Below, piece after piece: positions 30,899-40,223 of a stretch of 64,000 bases of DNA (positions within the stretch are counted from its first letter, which is position 1; each line of letters starts with the position of its first letter). A program made the position numbers and the translations under genes. The notes under the pieces are model-generated. The model was not told where the DNA came from. It was given only the letters and a program-made list of their open reading frames with translations, and ran no database searches. The DNA is from Kosakonia oryzendophytica (GTDB lineage: Bacteria > Pseudomonadota > Gammaproteobacteria > Enterobacterales > Enterobacteriaceae), in contig NZ_FMAY01000008.1 in the NCBI RefSeq assembly GCF_900094925.1, forward strand, positions 124,001 through 188,000. Direction: 5' to 3'.

Positions 30899-31912
30899 AT
30901 GGTCACAATGCTGGAAGTCTCACTGCGCGCGGGTGTGTCGAAAGCGACGGTGTCCCGCGTTCTCAACAACACAGGCCAGGTGAAAGAAAGCACCCGCAAC
31001 CTGGTCTTTAAGGCGATGGAAGAGCTGGGCTACCGGCCTAATTTCCTTGCCCGCTCGCTGGCGAACCGCACCAGCAATAGCATCGGTCTGGTGGTCTCCA
31101 GCTTTGACGGCTTCTATTTTGGCCGACTGTTGCAGCAGGCCTCCCGCCAGGCTGAACGGCATGGCAAACAGTTGATCGTGACCGACGGGCACGACACGCC
31201 GGAGCGGGAAGAGCTGGCGGTGCAGATGCTGGCCGATCGTCGCTGCGACGCCATTATTCTCTACACCCGCTTTATGAGTGAAAACGCGATCCTGCAACTG
31301 ATCGACAGCGTATCGATGCCGCTTGTCGTCATTAACCGCGAGGTGGTGCAGGCGCACGATAAATGTGTGTTCTTTGAGCAACAGGACGCAGCTTTTCAGG
31401 CGGTGGATTACCTGATACGCCAGGGGCACCGCGAAATAGCCTGCATTACCGTTCCGATGCATACACCCACCGGTAAAGCCCGGTTGATGGGCTATCGCAA
31501 GGCGCTGGAACACCATGGGATCGACTGGGATCCGGCAAAAGTAAAATACGGTGACTCCACCATGACGCGCGGCTATGAACTGTGTCGGGAAATGTTGCAG
31601 GAAGGTGCCAGCATCAGCGCCCTGTTCGCCTGTAATGACGATATGGCGCTGGGCGCTTCTAAGGCTATCTGGCAGGCGGGTTTACGCATTCCGCAGGATA
31701 TTTCCCTGTTCGGCTTCGATGACGCCCCCAGCGCACGCTGGCTGGAGCCGGGCCTGTCAACGGTCTATCTGCCTATTGATACCATGATCACCACAGCGAT
31801 TGACCAGGCGATCAGGTTGGCCAATAAGACGGCTGTCGATGCGATCCCACCGTTTACCGGCACGCTGGTGTTGCGCGAGTCAGTGGCGGCGGGACCGTAT
31901 AGTGCGGTTTAA
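30899..31912 (+). CDS. LacI-family regulator, AscG-like
   Basis: A 337-residue LacI/GalR-type regulator. The helix-turn-helix MLEVSLRAGVSKATVSRVLN closely resembles E. coli AscG, the regulator of a beta-glucoside operon. The periplasmic-binding-type sensor domain follows (NSIGLVVSSFDGFYFGRLL; FGFDDAPSARW). It is divergent from the EIIC-GH1 cluster, with three palindromes between them, and so probably controls it. Its stop codon shares the TTAA at 31909-31912 with the stop of lysA on the other strand. Confidence 0.83.
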   Translation: MVTMLEVSLRAGVSKATVSRVLNNTGQVKESTRNLVFKAMEELGYRPNFLARSLANRTSNSIGLVVSSFDGFYFGRLLQQASRQAERHGKQLIVTDGHDTPEREELAVQMLADRRCDAIILYTRFMSENAILQLIDSVSMPLVVINREVVQAHDKCVFFEQQDAAFQAVDYLIRQGHREIACITVPMHTPTGKARLMGYRKALEHHGIDWDPAKVKYGDSTMTRGYELCREMLQEGASISALFACNDDMALGASKAIWQAGLRIPQDISLFGFDDAPSARWLEPGLSTVYLPIDTMITTAIDQAIRLANKTAVDAIPPFTGTLVLRESVAAGPYSAV

Positions 31913-33171
31913 CACTGCTCCAGCGCGAGCAGTTCTTCAATGGTCTGACGACGGCGAATCAGCCGCGCCACACCCTTATCAAACAGCACTTCCGGCAGTA
32001 ACGGGCGGCTATTGTAGTTCGACGACATTGATGCACCGTACGCGCCGGTATCATGCAACACCAGATAATCACCCGGCGCAACCTCCGGCAGCGCGCGGGT
32101 TTCAACTTTGCCCCCCTCCTGCTGGGTAAAGACATCGCCGGATTCGCACAACGGCCCCGCCACCACAGTGTCAATCAGGGCGGCATTTCGCAGATCCCGG
32201 CCATCCGCCGCCAGCGCGGTAATGTGGTGATAGCTGCCATACATCGCCGGGCGCATCAGGTCGTTAAAACCGGCATCAATCAGCACAAAGTGGCGGCTGC
32301 CCATATTTTTCACGCTGCGCACCTGTGAAACCAGCACACCGGACTCCGCCACCAGGAAACGCCCCGGTTCGATCTCCAGTTTCACGGCATGACCAAGATG
32401 CCGGGCGATCTGCTCACGCGCGGCATTCCACAAACCGAAATAGTGTGCGGTATCAACCTGCGCTTCCCCTTCATGATACGGAATTGAGAGGCCTCCCCCT
32501 GCGGAAATCGCCGGCAGATCCTGGCCGAAATCCACCACCTGGCGCACCATCGCGCCACATACCTGCTCCAGATGACCATAATCCACACCGGAACCGATGT
32601 GCATATGAATGCCCGCCAGTTGCAACTGGTAACGCTGCATGACCGCCAGCGCCGCCCCCAGATCGCTGTACCAGATGCCGTGTTTACTGTTTTCGCCGCC
32701 GGTGTTGGTTTTCTGGCTGTGACCGTGACCAAACCCCGGGTTAACACGCAGCCAGACACGATGACCCGGCGATACCGCCCCCAGTTGTTCCAGCATATCC
32801 ACCGAACCGGCATTGACCGCGATACCCAGCTCACTGACACGCGCCAGTGTCGCGTCATCAATCACGTCAGCGGTGAAAACAATATCATCCGGATGCGTTT
32901 TAGGATCGTAGCCCGCCGCCAGCGCACGCTCGATTTCGCCCAGCGATACCGAATCCACTTTGACGCCCTGCTCACGCATTAACCGCAGAATATGGATGTT
33001 CGAGCAGGCTTTCTGCGCGAAGCGTACCACGTCGAAGTCGCGCAGTTTGGCGATTTGCGCGCGGATGATTTGTGCGTCGTAAACCCATACCGGGCAACCA
33101 AATTCGGCAGGCAGTCTCAGCAGGTTGGCAGCGTTAAGGTCAGTCTCAGTCTGGTGTAATGGGCGTGGCAT
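31909..33171 (-). CDS. lysA: Diaminopimelate decarboxylase
   Basis: LysA converts meso-diaminopimelate to L-lysine, the last step of lysine synthesis. The protein has 420 residues, as in E. coli. The PLP lysine is in RFAQKACSN near residue 54, and the active-site CESGDVF loop is present near the C terminus. It is divergent from its activator gene lysR with a 119-base gap that should hold the LysR site and both promoters. Confidence 0.97.
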   Translation of the reverse strand: MPRPLHQTETDLNAANLLRLPAEFGCPVWVYDAQIIRAQIAKLRDFDVVRFAQKACSNIHILRLMREQGVKVDSVSLGEIERALAAGYDPKTHPDDIVFTADVIDDATLARVSELGIAVNAGSVDMLEQLGAVSPGHRVWLRVNPGFGHGHSQKTNTGGENSKHGIWYSDLGAALAVMQRYQLQLAGIHMHIGSGVDYGHLEQVCGAMVRQVVDFGQDLPAISAGGGLSIPYHEGEAQVDTAHYFGLWNAAREQIARHLGHAVKLEIEPGRFLVAESGVLVSQVRSVKNMGSRHFVLIDAGFNDLMRPAMYGSYHHITALAADGRDLRNAALIDTVVAGPLCESGDVFTQQEGGKVETRALPEVAPGDYLVLHDTGAYGASMSSNYNSRPLLPEVLFDKGVARLIRRRQTIEELLALEQC

Positions 33172-33290
33172 GATGGGCTCCGTCGATATTTTTCATCATT
33201 ACGCCACACGGTGAAGAGAATAAAAAATATCGTTTTATCGCGAGTCTATGCAAAAATGATATGGAACACCTTTAACAACCGGATACCGCC

Positions 33291-34217
33291 ATGCCCGCTG
33301 TTAACCTGCGCCATATCGAAATTTTTCATGCAGTGATGACCACCGGCAACCTCACCGAGGCCGCCGCACTGCTACATACCTCGCAACCGACGGTAAGCCG
33401 GGAGCTGGCGCGGTTTGAAAAAGTGCTGGGATTAACGCTGTTTGAGCGCACACGTGGACGCCTGCATCCCACAGTGCAGGGGCTGCGGCTATTTGAAGAG
33501 GTACAGCGTTCCTGGTACGGGCTGGACAGGATCATCAGCGCCGCCGAAAGCCTGCGCGAATTCCGCCAGGGCGAATTGTCGGTCGCCTGCTTGCCGGTCT
33601 TCTCACAATCCTTTTTACCGCTGCTGTTACAGCCCTTTCTCACCCGCTATCCGGACGTCAGCCTGAATATCGTGCCGCAGGAGTCGCCATTGCTGGAAGA
33701 GTGGTTGTCGGCACAACGCCACGATCTGGGGTTAACGGAAACACTGACCACACCTGCCGGTACGGAACGTACACCGCTGCTAACCTGCAATGAAGTATGC
33801 GTGATGCCGCAGGATCATCCGCTGGCGCGTAAAAGCGTGCTGACACCAGCGGATTTTCATGCCGAGAACTACATCAGTTTGTCGCGCACCGACAGTTACC
33901 GGCAACTGTTGGATACGCTGTTCAACGAACATCAGGTGAAGCGCCGCATGGTGCTGGAGACCCACAGCGCCGCATCGGTTTGCGCGATGGTGCGCGCCGG
34001 GGTCGGCATTTCGGTCGTGAACCCGTTAACAGCGCTGGATTACGCCGCCAGCGGCGTTGCCGTCCGTCGCTTCAGTATCGATGTTCCTTTTACGGTCAGC
34101 CTGATCCGCCCTCTGCACCGCCCCGCTTCCGCGCTGGTCAACGCCTTTACACAGCACTTGCAAGCCGCCATGCCGCAGGTAACCCAACCGCTGGCGGCGA
34201 TGCTCGGGACCGTTTAA
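33291..34217 (+). CDS. lysR: LysR, activator of lysA
   Basis: The founding member of the LysR family; it activates lysA when lysine is low. The protein has 308 residues (E. coli 311). The N-terminal helix-turn-helix is seen as [20 protein letters not shown], followed by the linker helix and the two-lobe effector domain. It is divergent from lysA and converges on ygeA, with stop codons overlapping in a TTAA. Confidence 0.95.
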   Translation: MPAVNLRHIEIFHAVMTTGNLTEAAALLHTSQPTVSRELARFEKVLGLTLFERTRGRLHPTVQGLRLFEEVQRSWYGLDRIISAAESLREFRQGELSVACLPVFSQSFLPLLLQPFLTRYPDVSLNIVPQESPLLEEWLSAQRHDLGLTETLTTPAGTERTPLLTCNEVCVMPQDHPLARKSVLTPADFHAENYISLSRTDSYRQLLDTLFNEHQVKRRMVLETHSAASVCAMVRAGVGISVVNPLTALDYAASGVAVRRFSIDVPFTVSLIRPLHRPASALVNAFTQHLQAAMPQVTQPLAAMLGTV

Positions 34218-34906
34218 GAGAGCATAAACTCCACGGCGTCGGCGGCATGGAGCGCCGCGGTGTCAAAGACCCTGATCGGGCAGTGTGTCTCCGGCAGCAG
34301 CAGACCGATTTCGGTACAGCCAAAAATCACGCCTTCAGCCCCTTCCGCCGCCAACTGTTTGATCAAATTCAAAAAGTAGTAGCGCGACTCATCGGTGAAG
34401 GTGCCGAGGCACAGTTGATCGAAGATGATTTCATTGACGCGTACGCGATCTTCGGGACCCGGTACGCGGGTTTTGATGCCGAACTGTTTTTCCAGACGCC
34501 CGCGATAAAAATCCTGCTCCATGGTGTAGCGCGTACCGAGCAGCGCGACGTTACTCAGTCCGGCGTTTTCAATCGCCCGGCCAGTGGCATCGGCAATGTG
34601 CAGAAAGGGAATATGGCAGCGCTCCTCGATTTGCCCCGCCACTTTGTGCATGGTGTTGGTGCACAGCACAATCGCCTGTGCGCCCGCCTGCTCCAGCCCA
34701 GCCGCCGCCTGGGCAAGAATTTCCCCGGCTTTGTGCCATTGCGCCGTGGCCTGACAGGCTTCAATCTCATGAAAATCCACGCTGTGCAGAAGTATGCTCG
34801 CGGAGTGCAAACCACCCAGGCGGGCTTTGACACCCTCATTAATCAGGCGGTAGTAGGGAACGGTCGATTCCCAGCTCATTCCGCCCAGCAGTCCTATCGT
34901 TTTCAT
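34214..34906 (-). CDS. ygeA: YgeA, amino acid racemase
   Basis: A 230-residue Asp/Glu-racemase family enzyme, the same length as E. coli YgeA, reported as a broad-specificity racemase with activity on homoserine. The two catalytic cysteines are in LCTNTMHK and FGCTEIG. The start at 34906 has GGAGAC upstream and gives [15 protein letters not shown]; the longer frame to 34939 is rejected. In E. coli the next gene upstream is araE, but here about 8 kb of pectin and bacteriocin genes intervene. Confidence 0.9.
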   Translation of the reverse strand: MKTIGLLGGMSWESTVPYYRLINEGVKARLGGLHSASILLHSVDFHEIEACQATAQWHKAGEILAQAAAGLEQAGAQAIVLCTNTMHKVAGQIEERCHIPFLHIADATGRAIENAGLSNVALLGTRYTMEQDFYRGRLEKQFGIKTRVPGPEDRVRVNEIIFDQLCLGTFTDESRYYFLNLIKQLAAEGAEGVIFGCTEIGLLLPETHCPIRVFDTAALHAADAVEFMLS

Positions 34907-35011
34907 CGTTTGTCTCCGTGGGTTAGTGCACTCAGTCAATCAAAGTTGTGATCGACTTTCAACTTCTCTGGCCTCACATTTATTTTTGCCTGCCGCTGAG
35001 ATAAATTATTT

Positions 35012-35026
35012 TGAAACATCGTTTCA
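35012..35026. promoter_or_regulatory. KdgR-like operator before kdgF
   Basis: TGAAACATCGTTTCA has two perfect arms (TGAAAC/GTTTCA) and matches the core of the KdgR operator of pectinolytic enterobacteria. It ends 28 bases before the kdgF start codon, where it would block transcription. Confidence 0.75.
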
Positions 35027-35054
35027 TCTTATTACTCAACCACAGGACAGCCAG

Positions 35055-35381
35055 ATGTTTATCTTTCATAAAGACACTCAGCTTGACGATCTGGGCAATG
35101 GTGTTACCCGCCGCATTCTGGCCCATGACGGCAAAATGATGGCCGTCGAGGTCATGTTTGAACAAGGCGCCATTGGCCCGATGCATAACCATCCTCATGA
35201 ACAACTCACTTATGTCTTATCCGGTGAATTCGAATTTACCATCGGTGATGAGAAACATATCGTCACGGCAGGCGATACTCTTTATAAGCAACCGCACATT
35301 ATGCACGGCTGCGTGTGCCTGAAAGCCGGTACGCTGCTAGACACCTTCACGCCGGTGCGAGAAGACTTTTTGAAAGCGTGA
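35055..35381 (+). CDS. kdgF: KdgF-type cupin, pectin degradation
   Basis: A small 108-residue cupin. The metal-binding motif is HNHPHEQLTYVLSGE near residues 39-53, with a second His in KQPHIMHGC. KdgF is known to speed ring opening of the unsaturated 4,5-galacturonate released by lyases, giving DKI, the KduI substrate. The start at 35055 gives the family-typical N terminus MFIFHKDTQ. It is preceded by a KdgR-like box and followed by a terminator, so it is a single-gene unit next to the tog operon. Confidence 0.88.
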   Translation: MFIFHKDTQLDDLGNGVTRRILAHDGKMMAVEVMFEQGAIGPMHNHPHEQLTYVLSGEFEFTIGDEKHIVTAGDTLYKQPHIMHGCVCLKAGTLLDTFTPVREDFLKA

Positions 35382-35408
35382 TCCCGAGCACGTTATTACG
35401 CTCCCTGT

Positions 35409-35434
35409 TAACGCCCTCTTCATTGCGGGCGTTT
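35409..35434 (+). terminator. kdgF terminator
   Basis: AACGCCC pairs with GGGCGTT around a short loop, followed by TTTC and ATTTTATTT. It lies about 30 bases after the kdgF stop. Confidence 0.7.
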
Positions 35435-35606
35435 TCATTTTATTTCTTTGATGATTTTCTCTAAAAAACACTTCGCCGGGTAATCGTTTAAATATTGAAT
35501 GATTTCATTCGGCGATATTTCCGCTGTTCTGACAGATCGCGTCAGCCTTTTTATTTCCGGCGAAACCTGTGTTTTTTCGGCAAAAACGTCATCCACCTCA
35601 CCTTAT

Positions 35607-35697
35607 TGAAACATCGTTTCGACTTTGATCACATTTCACGAATTAATCGAATGACGGCAAATCAAAACGCAATAAAATATTTTAAAACGATGTTTTA
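35607..35697. promoter_or_regulatory. Two KdgR-like boxes before togM
   Basis: The 473 bases between the kdgF terminator and togM hold no credible gene. They contain TGAAACATCGTTTCG at 35607-35621 and the perfect palindrome TAAAACGATGTTTTA at 35683-35697. Both resemble KdgR operators. A weaker CRP-like TGTGA half lies at 35796-35800. The togM promoter is probably between the second box and 35880. Confidence 0.65.
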
Positions 35698-35907
35698 CAA
35701 ATCAAGAACGCAGGTTGAAAGGATTTTAAAACCCGGAAGATTGCTAATGATTTCGGGAAGTTAAAGACTCACATCACATTGATTACGCTAAATATTGTGA
35801 TCAGGCGCACGCACAGAACCTGTTTTTACCCCCCAACGCCCAGGCGCCGGGGGAAAGAAGTTAATCTCCGAATCCGTATTACACCATTGTTCGCCAGGTA
35901 GGTATGT

Positions 35908-36798
35908 ATGAATGAAAACAGACTACTGGGATTGGCCTGGATATCACCCTACGTTATTGGGTTGATCGTCTTTACGGCATTCCCGTTTATCTCATCGTTC
36001 TTTCTCAGTTTTACTGAGTATGACCTGATGAGCCCGCCAGTATTTAACGGCATCGAAAACTATCGCTACATGTTTACTGAAGATACCCTCTTCTGGAAAT
36101 CAATGGGCGTAACGTTCGCGTACGTATTTTTAACCATCCCGCTGAAACTCGCTTTCGCGCTGGGTATTGCCTTTGTACTGAACTTTAAATTACGCGGTAT
36201 CGGCTTTTTCCGTACTGCTTACTATATTCCCTCGATTCTCGGGAGCTCAGTGGCTATCGCCGTGCTGTGGCGCGCGCTGTTTGCCATTGATGGTCTGCTG
36301 AACAGCTTTATCGGCGTATTTGGCCTTGATCCGGTTAACTGGCTGGGCGAACCCTCGCTGGCGCTGATGTCGGTGACATTACTGCGCGTGTGGCAGTTTG
36401 GTTCGGCAATGGTTATTTTCCTGGCTGCGCTGCAAAACGTGCCGCAGTCACAATACGAAGCGGCAATGATCGACGGCGCCAGCAAATGGCAGATGTTTAT
36501 GAAAGTCACCGTGCCGCTGATCACGCCGGTTATTTTCTTCAACTTCATAATGCAAACCACCCAGGCGTTCCAGGAATTCACCGGCCCGTATGTCATCACA
36601 GGCGGCGGCCCGACCTATTACACCTACCTGTTCTCGCTCTATATCTACGACACGGCCTTCAAGTATTTCGATATGGGTTACGGCGCGGCGCTGGCCTGGG
36701 TTCTGTTCCTGGTGGTAGCGGTCTTTGCCTCTATCGCCTTTAAATCGTCGAAATACTGGGTGTTCTACTCTGCTGATAAGGGAGGCAAAAATGGCTGA
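35908..36798 (+). CDS. togM: TogM, oligogalacturonide ABC transporter permease
   Basis: A 296-residue inner-membrane permease of the carbohydrate ABC type (MalF/UgpA family), with six helices. The EAA loop that contacts the ATPase is YEAAMIDGASKWQMF near residues 188-202. Together with TogN, TogA and TogB it would import pectin oligomers released outside the cell. Identity as Tog rests on the whole operon and on the linked kdgF and ogl genes. It overlaps togN by eight bases. Confidence 0.88.
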   Translation: MNENRLLGLAWISPYVIGLIVFTAFPFISSFFLSFTEYDLMSPPVFNGIENYRYMFTEDTLFWKSMGVTFAYVFLTIPLKLAFALGIAFVLNFKLRGIGFFRTAYYIPSILGSSVAIAVLWRALFAIDGLLNSFIGVFGLDPVNWLGEPSLALMSVTLLRVWQFGSAMVIFLAALQNVPQSQYEAAMIDGASKWQMFMKVTVPLITPVIFFNFIMQTTQAFQEFTGPYVITGGGPTYYTYLFSLYIYDTAFKYFDMGYGAALAWVLFLVVAVFASIAFKSSKYWVFYSADKGGKNG

Positions 36799-37693
36799 TA
36801 TCCAACACGTCACGCCGGGCATGCAGGAAGCAGAGCGCGAAGTGGCGCGTACCCTGCGCCGCGAGAAAGTGAGCGCGTGGATCCGCTATGTGATCCTGCT
36901 GTTTGTCGGCCTGCTGATGCTCTACCCGCTGGCGTGGATGTTTTCAGCGTCGTTCAAACCGAACCACGAGATCTTCACCACGCTGGGTTTGTGGCCGCAG
37001 CACGCCACCTGGGATGGCTTCATCAACGGCTGGAAAACCGGCACGGAATACACCTTCGGTCATTACATGCTGAATACCTTTAAGTATGTGATCCCGAAAG
37101 TGATCCTGACCATTATCTCCTCCACCATTGTGGCTTACGGCTTTGCCCGCTTTGAGATCCCGTGGAAGAACTTCTGGTTTGGTACGCTTATCGCCACCAT
37201 GCTGCTGCCGAGCACCGTGCTGCTGATCCCGCAGTACCTGATGTTCCGTGAAATGGGCATGCTCAACAGCTATATGCCGCTGTATCTGCCAACGGCGTTC
37301 GCCACCCACGGGTTCTTCGTCTTTATGCTGATTCAGTTCCTGCGCGGTGTGCCGCGCGACATGGAAGAAGCCGCGCAAATCGACGGCTGTAATTCCTGGC
37401 AGGTGTTGTGGTACGTGGTGGTGCCGATCCTGAAACCGGCGATTATCTCGGTAGCGCTGTTCCAGTTTATGTGGTCGATGAACGACTTTATCGGTCCGCT
37501 GATTTATGTCTACAGCGTGGATAAGTACCCCATCGCACTGGCGCTGAAAATGTCCATTGACGTGACCGAAGGCGCACCGTGGAACGAAATTCTGGCAATG
37601 GCGAGTATCTCCATTCTGCCGTCCATCATTGTCTTCTTCCTGGCACAGCGCTACTTCGTACAGGGCGTGACCAGCAGCGGAATTAAAGGTTAA
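36791..37693 (+). CDS. togN: TogN, oligogalacturonide ABC transporter permease
   Basis: The second permease subunit, 300 residues, MalG/UgpE type with six helices. Its EAA loop is MEEAAQIDGCNSWQVLW near residue 195. The start at 36791 (MADIQHVTPGMQ) has GGAGG upstream and lies inside the end of togM, so the two are translationally coupled. The longer frame from 36725 is only read-back into togM. Confidence 0.88.
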   Translation: MADIQHVTPGMQEAEREVARTLRREKVSAWIRYVILLFVGLLMLYPLAWMFSASFKPNHEIFTTLGLWPQHATWDGFINGWKTGTEYTFGHYMLNTFKYVIPKVILTIISSTIVAYGFARFEIPWKNFWFGTLIATMLLPSTVLLIPQYLMFREMGMLNSYMPLYLPTAFATHGFFVFMLIQFLRGVPRDMEEAAQIDGCNSWQVLWYVVVPILKPAIISVALFQFMWSMNDFIGPLIYVYSVDKYPIALALKMSIDVTEGAPWNEILAMASISILPSIIVFFLAQRYFVQGVTSSGIKG

Positions 37694-37705
37694 GAGGGAA
37701 GTATC

Positions 37706-38833
37706 ATGGCTGAAGTTATTTTCAACAAACTGGAAAAAGTTTACTCCAACGGCTTCAAAGCGGTACATGGTATCGACCTGAAAATCGCCGACGGTGAATT
37801 TATGGTGATTGTCGGCCCGTCCGGCTGCGCCAAGTCCACGACTTTGCGTATGCTCGCCGGTCTGGAAACCATCAGCGGCGGCGAAGTGCGCATCGGTGAG
37901 AAGATCGTCAACAACCTCGCGCCAAAATCGCGCGGTATTGCGATGGTGTTCCAGAACTATGCGCTCTATCCGCATATGACCGTGCGCGAAAACCTCGCGT
38001 TTGGTCTCAAACTCAGCAAGATGCCGAAAGACGAAATCACCAAACAAGTGGATGAAGCGGCAAAAATCCTTGAACTGGAAGAGTTGATGGACAGGCTGCC
38101 GCGCCAGCTTTCTGGTGGTCAGGCGCAGCGCGTGGCGGTAGGCCGCGCGATTGTGAAAAAACCGGACGTGTTCCTGTTTGACGAACCGCTGTCGAACCTC
38201 GACGCCAAACTGCGCGCCTCCATGCGTATCCGTATTTCCGACCTGCACAAGCAGCTCAAAAAATCCGGTAAACCGGCCACCACCGTCTACGTGACCCACG
38301 ATCAGACGGAAGCGATGACCATGGGCGACCGTATCTGCGTGATGAAACTCGGTCACATCATGCAGGTGGATACCCCGGACAATCTCTATCACTTCCCGAA
38401 AAACATGTTCGTGGCGGGCTTTATCGGCGCGCCAGAGATGAACATCAAACCGGCAAAAATTGTGAGAAAAGACGACCAGTTACATATCACGGTTGGTCAC
38501 GACACGCTGGCACTGAATGCCCGCCAGCAGGAAAAAGTCGCCGATTATGAAGGCAAAGAGGTGTTCTTTGGCGTGCGTCCGGAGTTTGTCTCCGTCGCCG
38601 ATCAGCCTTTTGCCGATGACTACGGCTCCGGCGACCTGGTGCGCGTAGAAAACATGGGACACGAGTTCTTTGTTTATCTGAAAGTCGGTGACTACGAGCT
38701 GACCGCCCGAATTCCGTCCGATGAAGCTAAGCCTCTGATTGAAAAGGGTCTTCACCGGAAGGTGTACTTTAAGTTTGATATGAATAAGTGTCATGTTTTT
38801 GACGCAAAAACGGAACAGAACATCTCTCTGTAA
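37706..38833 (+). CDS. togA: TogA, oligogalacturonide ABC transporter ATPase
   Basis: The ATP-hydrolysing subunit, 375 residues, of the MalK/UgpC family. The order of motifs is Walker A GPSGCAKST (residues 37-45), Q-loop, signature LSGGQAQRVAVGRA, Walker B VFLFDEPLSNLD, and the switch His in YVTHDQTEA. A C-terminal regulatory TOBE domain follows. The Walker A loop has Ala in place of the last Gly (GCGKST is usual). It lies 12 bases after togN and 20 before togB. Confidence 0.9.
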   Translation: MAEVIFNKLEKVYSNGFKAVHGIDLKIADGEFMVIVGPSGCAKSTTLRMLAGLETISGGEVRIGEKIVNNLAPKSRGIAMVFQNYALYPHMTVRENLAFGLKLSKMPKDEITKQVDEAAKILELEELMDRLPRQLSGGQAQRVAVGRAIVKKPDVFLFDEPLSNLDAKLRASMRIRISDLHKQLKKSGKPATTVYVTHDQTEAMTMGDRICVMKLGHIMQVDTPDNLYHFPKNMFVAGFIGAPEMNIKPAKIVRKDDQLHITVGHDTLALNARQQEKVADYEGKEVFFGVRPEFVSVADQPFADDYGSGDLVRVENMGHEFFVYLKVGDYELTARIPSDEAKPLIEKGLHRKVYFKFDMNKCHVFDAKTEQNISL

Positions 38834-38853
38834 ATGAAAACTGGAGTATAAAA

Positions 38854-40143
38854 ATGAAAAAAGTGCTAACAGGCGCCGTTATCTCCGCAACTCTGGGCAT
38901 GTGCGCTGTACCCGCTATGGCCGCTGATAATGTTGACCTGCGTATGTCCTGGTGGGGGGGCAACGGTCGTCATCAGGTCACATTGAAAGCGTTGGAAGAA
39001 TTTCATCAACAGCATCCGAATATTACCGTTAAATCGGAGTACACCGGCTGGGACGGTCACCTTTCCCGTCTGACCACACAAATCGCGGGCGGCACTGAGC
39101 CGGACGTGATGCAGACAAACTGGAACTGGCTGCCGATCTTCTCAAAATCCGGTGACGGTTTTTACGACCTGAACCAGGTGAAAGACATTATCGATTTGAG
39201 CCAGTTCGACGCCAAAGAGCTGAAATCCACCACCGTGGACGGCAAGCTGAACGGTATTCCGATCTCCGTCACCGCGCGCGTATTCTACTTTAACGATGAA
39301 CAGTGGAAAAAAGCGGGCGTCGCCTTCCCGAAAACCTGGGATGAGCTGTTAGCGGCGGGCAAAACGTTTGAAAGCAAACTAGGTAAGCAGTACTACCCGG
39401 TGGTGCTTGAGCACCAGGACACGCTGGCGCTGCTGAACTCGTACATGGTGCAGAAATACAATATTCCTGCCGTTGACGAGAAAGCGAAGAAATTCAGCTA
39501 TACCAATGAGCAGTGGGTGGAATTCTTCCAGATGTATAAAAAACTGGTCGACAGCCACGTGATGCCGGACGCGAAGTACTATGCATCGTTCGGTAAGAGC
39601 AACATGTATGAAATGAAGCCGTGGATCGAAGGTGAATGGGCCGGTACCTACATGTGGAACTCCACCATCACCAAATACTCCGACAACCTGAAGCCGCCAG
39701 CCAAACTGGTGTTGGGTGAATACCCGATGCTGCCAGGCGCAACAGACGCAGGCCTGTTCTTCAAACCGGCGCAAATGCTGTCGATTGGTAAATCCACCAA
39801 ACACCCGAAAGAAGCCGCACAGGTGATTAACTTCCTGCTGAACAGCAAAGAAGGCGTGGAAACCCTCGGTCTGGAACGTGGTGTACCGTTGAGCAAAGCC
39901 GCAGTCCAGACACTGACCGCCAATGGTGCAATCAAAGCGGAGGATCCGGCCGTTGCGGGTCTGCGTCTGGCGCAGTCGCTGCCTGCCAAACTCACTGTGT
40001 CGCCCTATTTTGACGATCCGCAGATTGTTGCCCAGTTCGGCACGGCGATTCAGTACATCGACTATGGTCAGAAAACAGTGGAAGAGACCGCCGCTGACTT
40101 CCAACGCCAGGCTGAGCGTATCCTGAAACGCGCCATGCGCTAA
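38854..40143 (+). CDS. togB: TogB, periplasmic oligogalacturonide-binding protein
   Basis: A 429-residue extracellular solute-binding protein of family 1. A signal peptide MKKVLTGAVISATLGMCAVP ends at AMA before ADNV. The mature domain carries the family pattern TWDELLAAGKTF and a WNWLPIFSKSG region. As the last Tog component it delivers oligogalacturonides to TogMN. A very strong hairpin terminator follows directly, before the lyase gene. Confidence 0.88.
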   Translation: MKKVLTGAVISATLGMCAVPAMAADNVDLRMSWWGGNGRHQVTLKALEEFHQQHPNITVKSEYTGWDGHLSRLTTQIAGGTEPDVMQTNWNWLPIFSKSGDGFYDLNQVKDIIDLSQFDAKELKSTTVDGKLNGIPISVTARVFYFNDEQWKKAGVAFPKTWDELLAAGKTFESKLGKQYYPVVLEHQDTLALLNSYMVQKYNIPAVDEKAKKFSYTNEQWVEFFQMYKKLVDSHVMPDAKYYASFGKSNMYEMKPWIEGEWAGTYMWNSTITKYSDNLKPPAKLVLGEYPMLPGATDAGLFFKPAQMLSIGKSTKHPKEAAQVINFLLNSKEGVETLGLERGVPLSKAAVQTLTANGAIKAEDPAVAGLRLAQSLPAKLTVSPYFDDPQIVAQFGTAIQYIDYGQKTVEETAADFQRQAERILKRAMR

Positions 40144-40161
40144 GGTTTTACCGTCATCCCC

Positions 40162-40192
40162 TACCCTGCCGGATCCGGCAGGGTATTTTTTT
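40162..40192 (+). terminator. Strong hairpin between togB and ogl
   Basis: A perfect ten-base-pair stem TACCCTGCCG/CGGCAGGGTA with a GATC loop is followed by seven T. It lies 19 bases after togB and about 20 bases before the ogl ribosome site. It may limit read-through and stabilise the togMNAB message. Confidence 0.85.
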
Positions 40193-40223
40193 ATCAATGG
40201 AGAGAGGATCAGGAGAGAAGATC

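Noticed and set aside
35495-35764. 89-codon open frame between kdgF and togM.
   Set aside because: It spans both KdgR-like boxes and has no ribosome site; the region is better explained as a promoter.
36944-38392. 482-codon open frame on the minus strand opposite togN and togA.
   Set aside because: It is the antisense shadow of two clear ABC transporter genes, with His/Arg-rich low-complexity composition and no domain.
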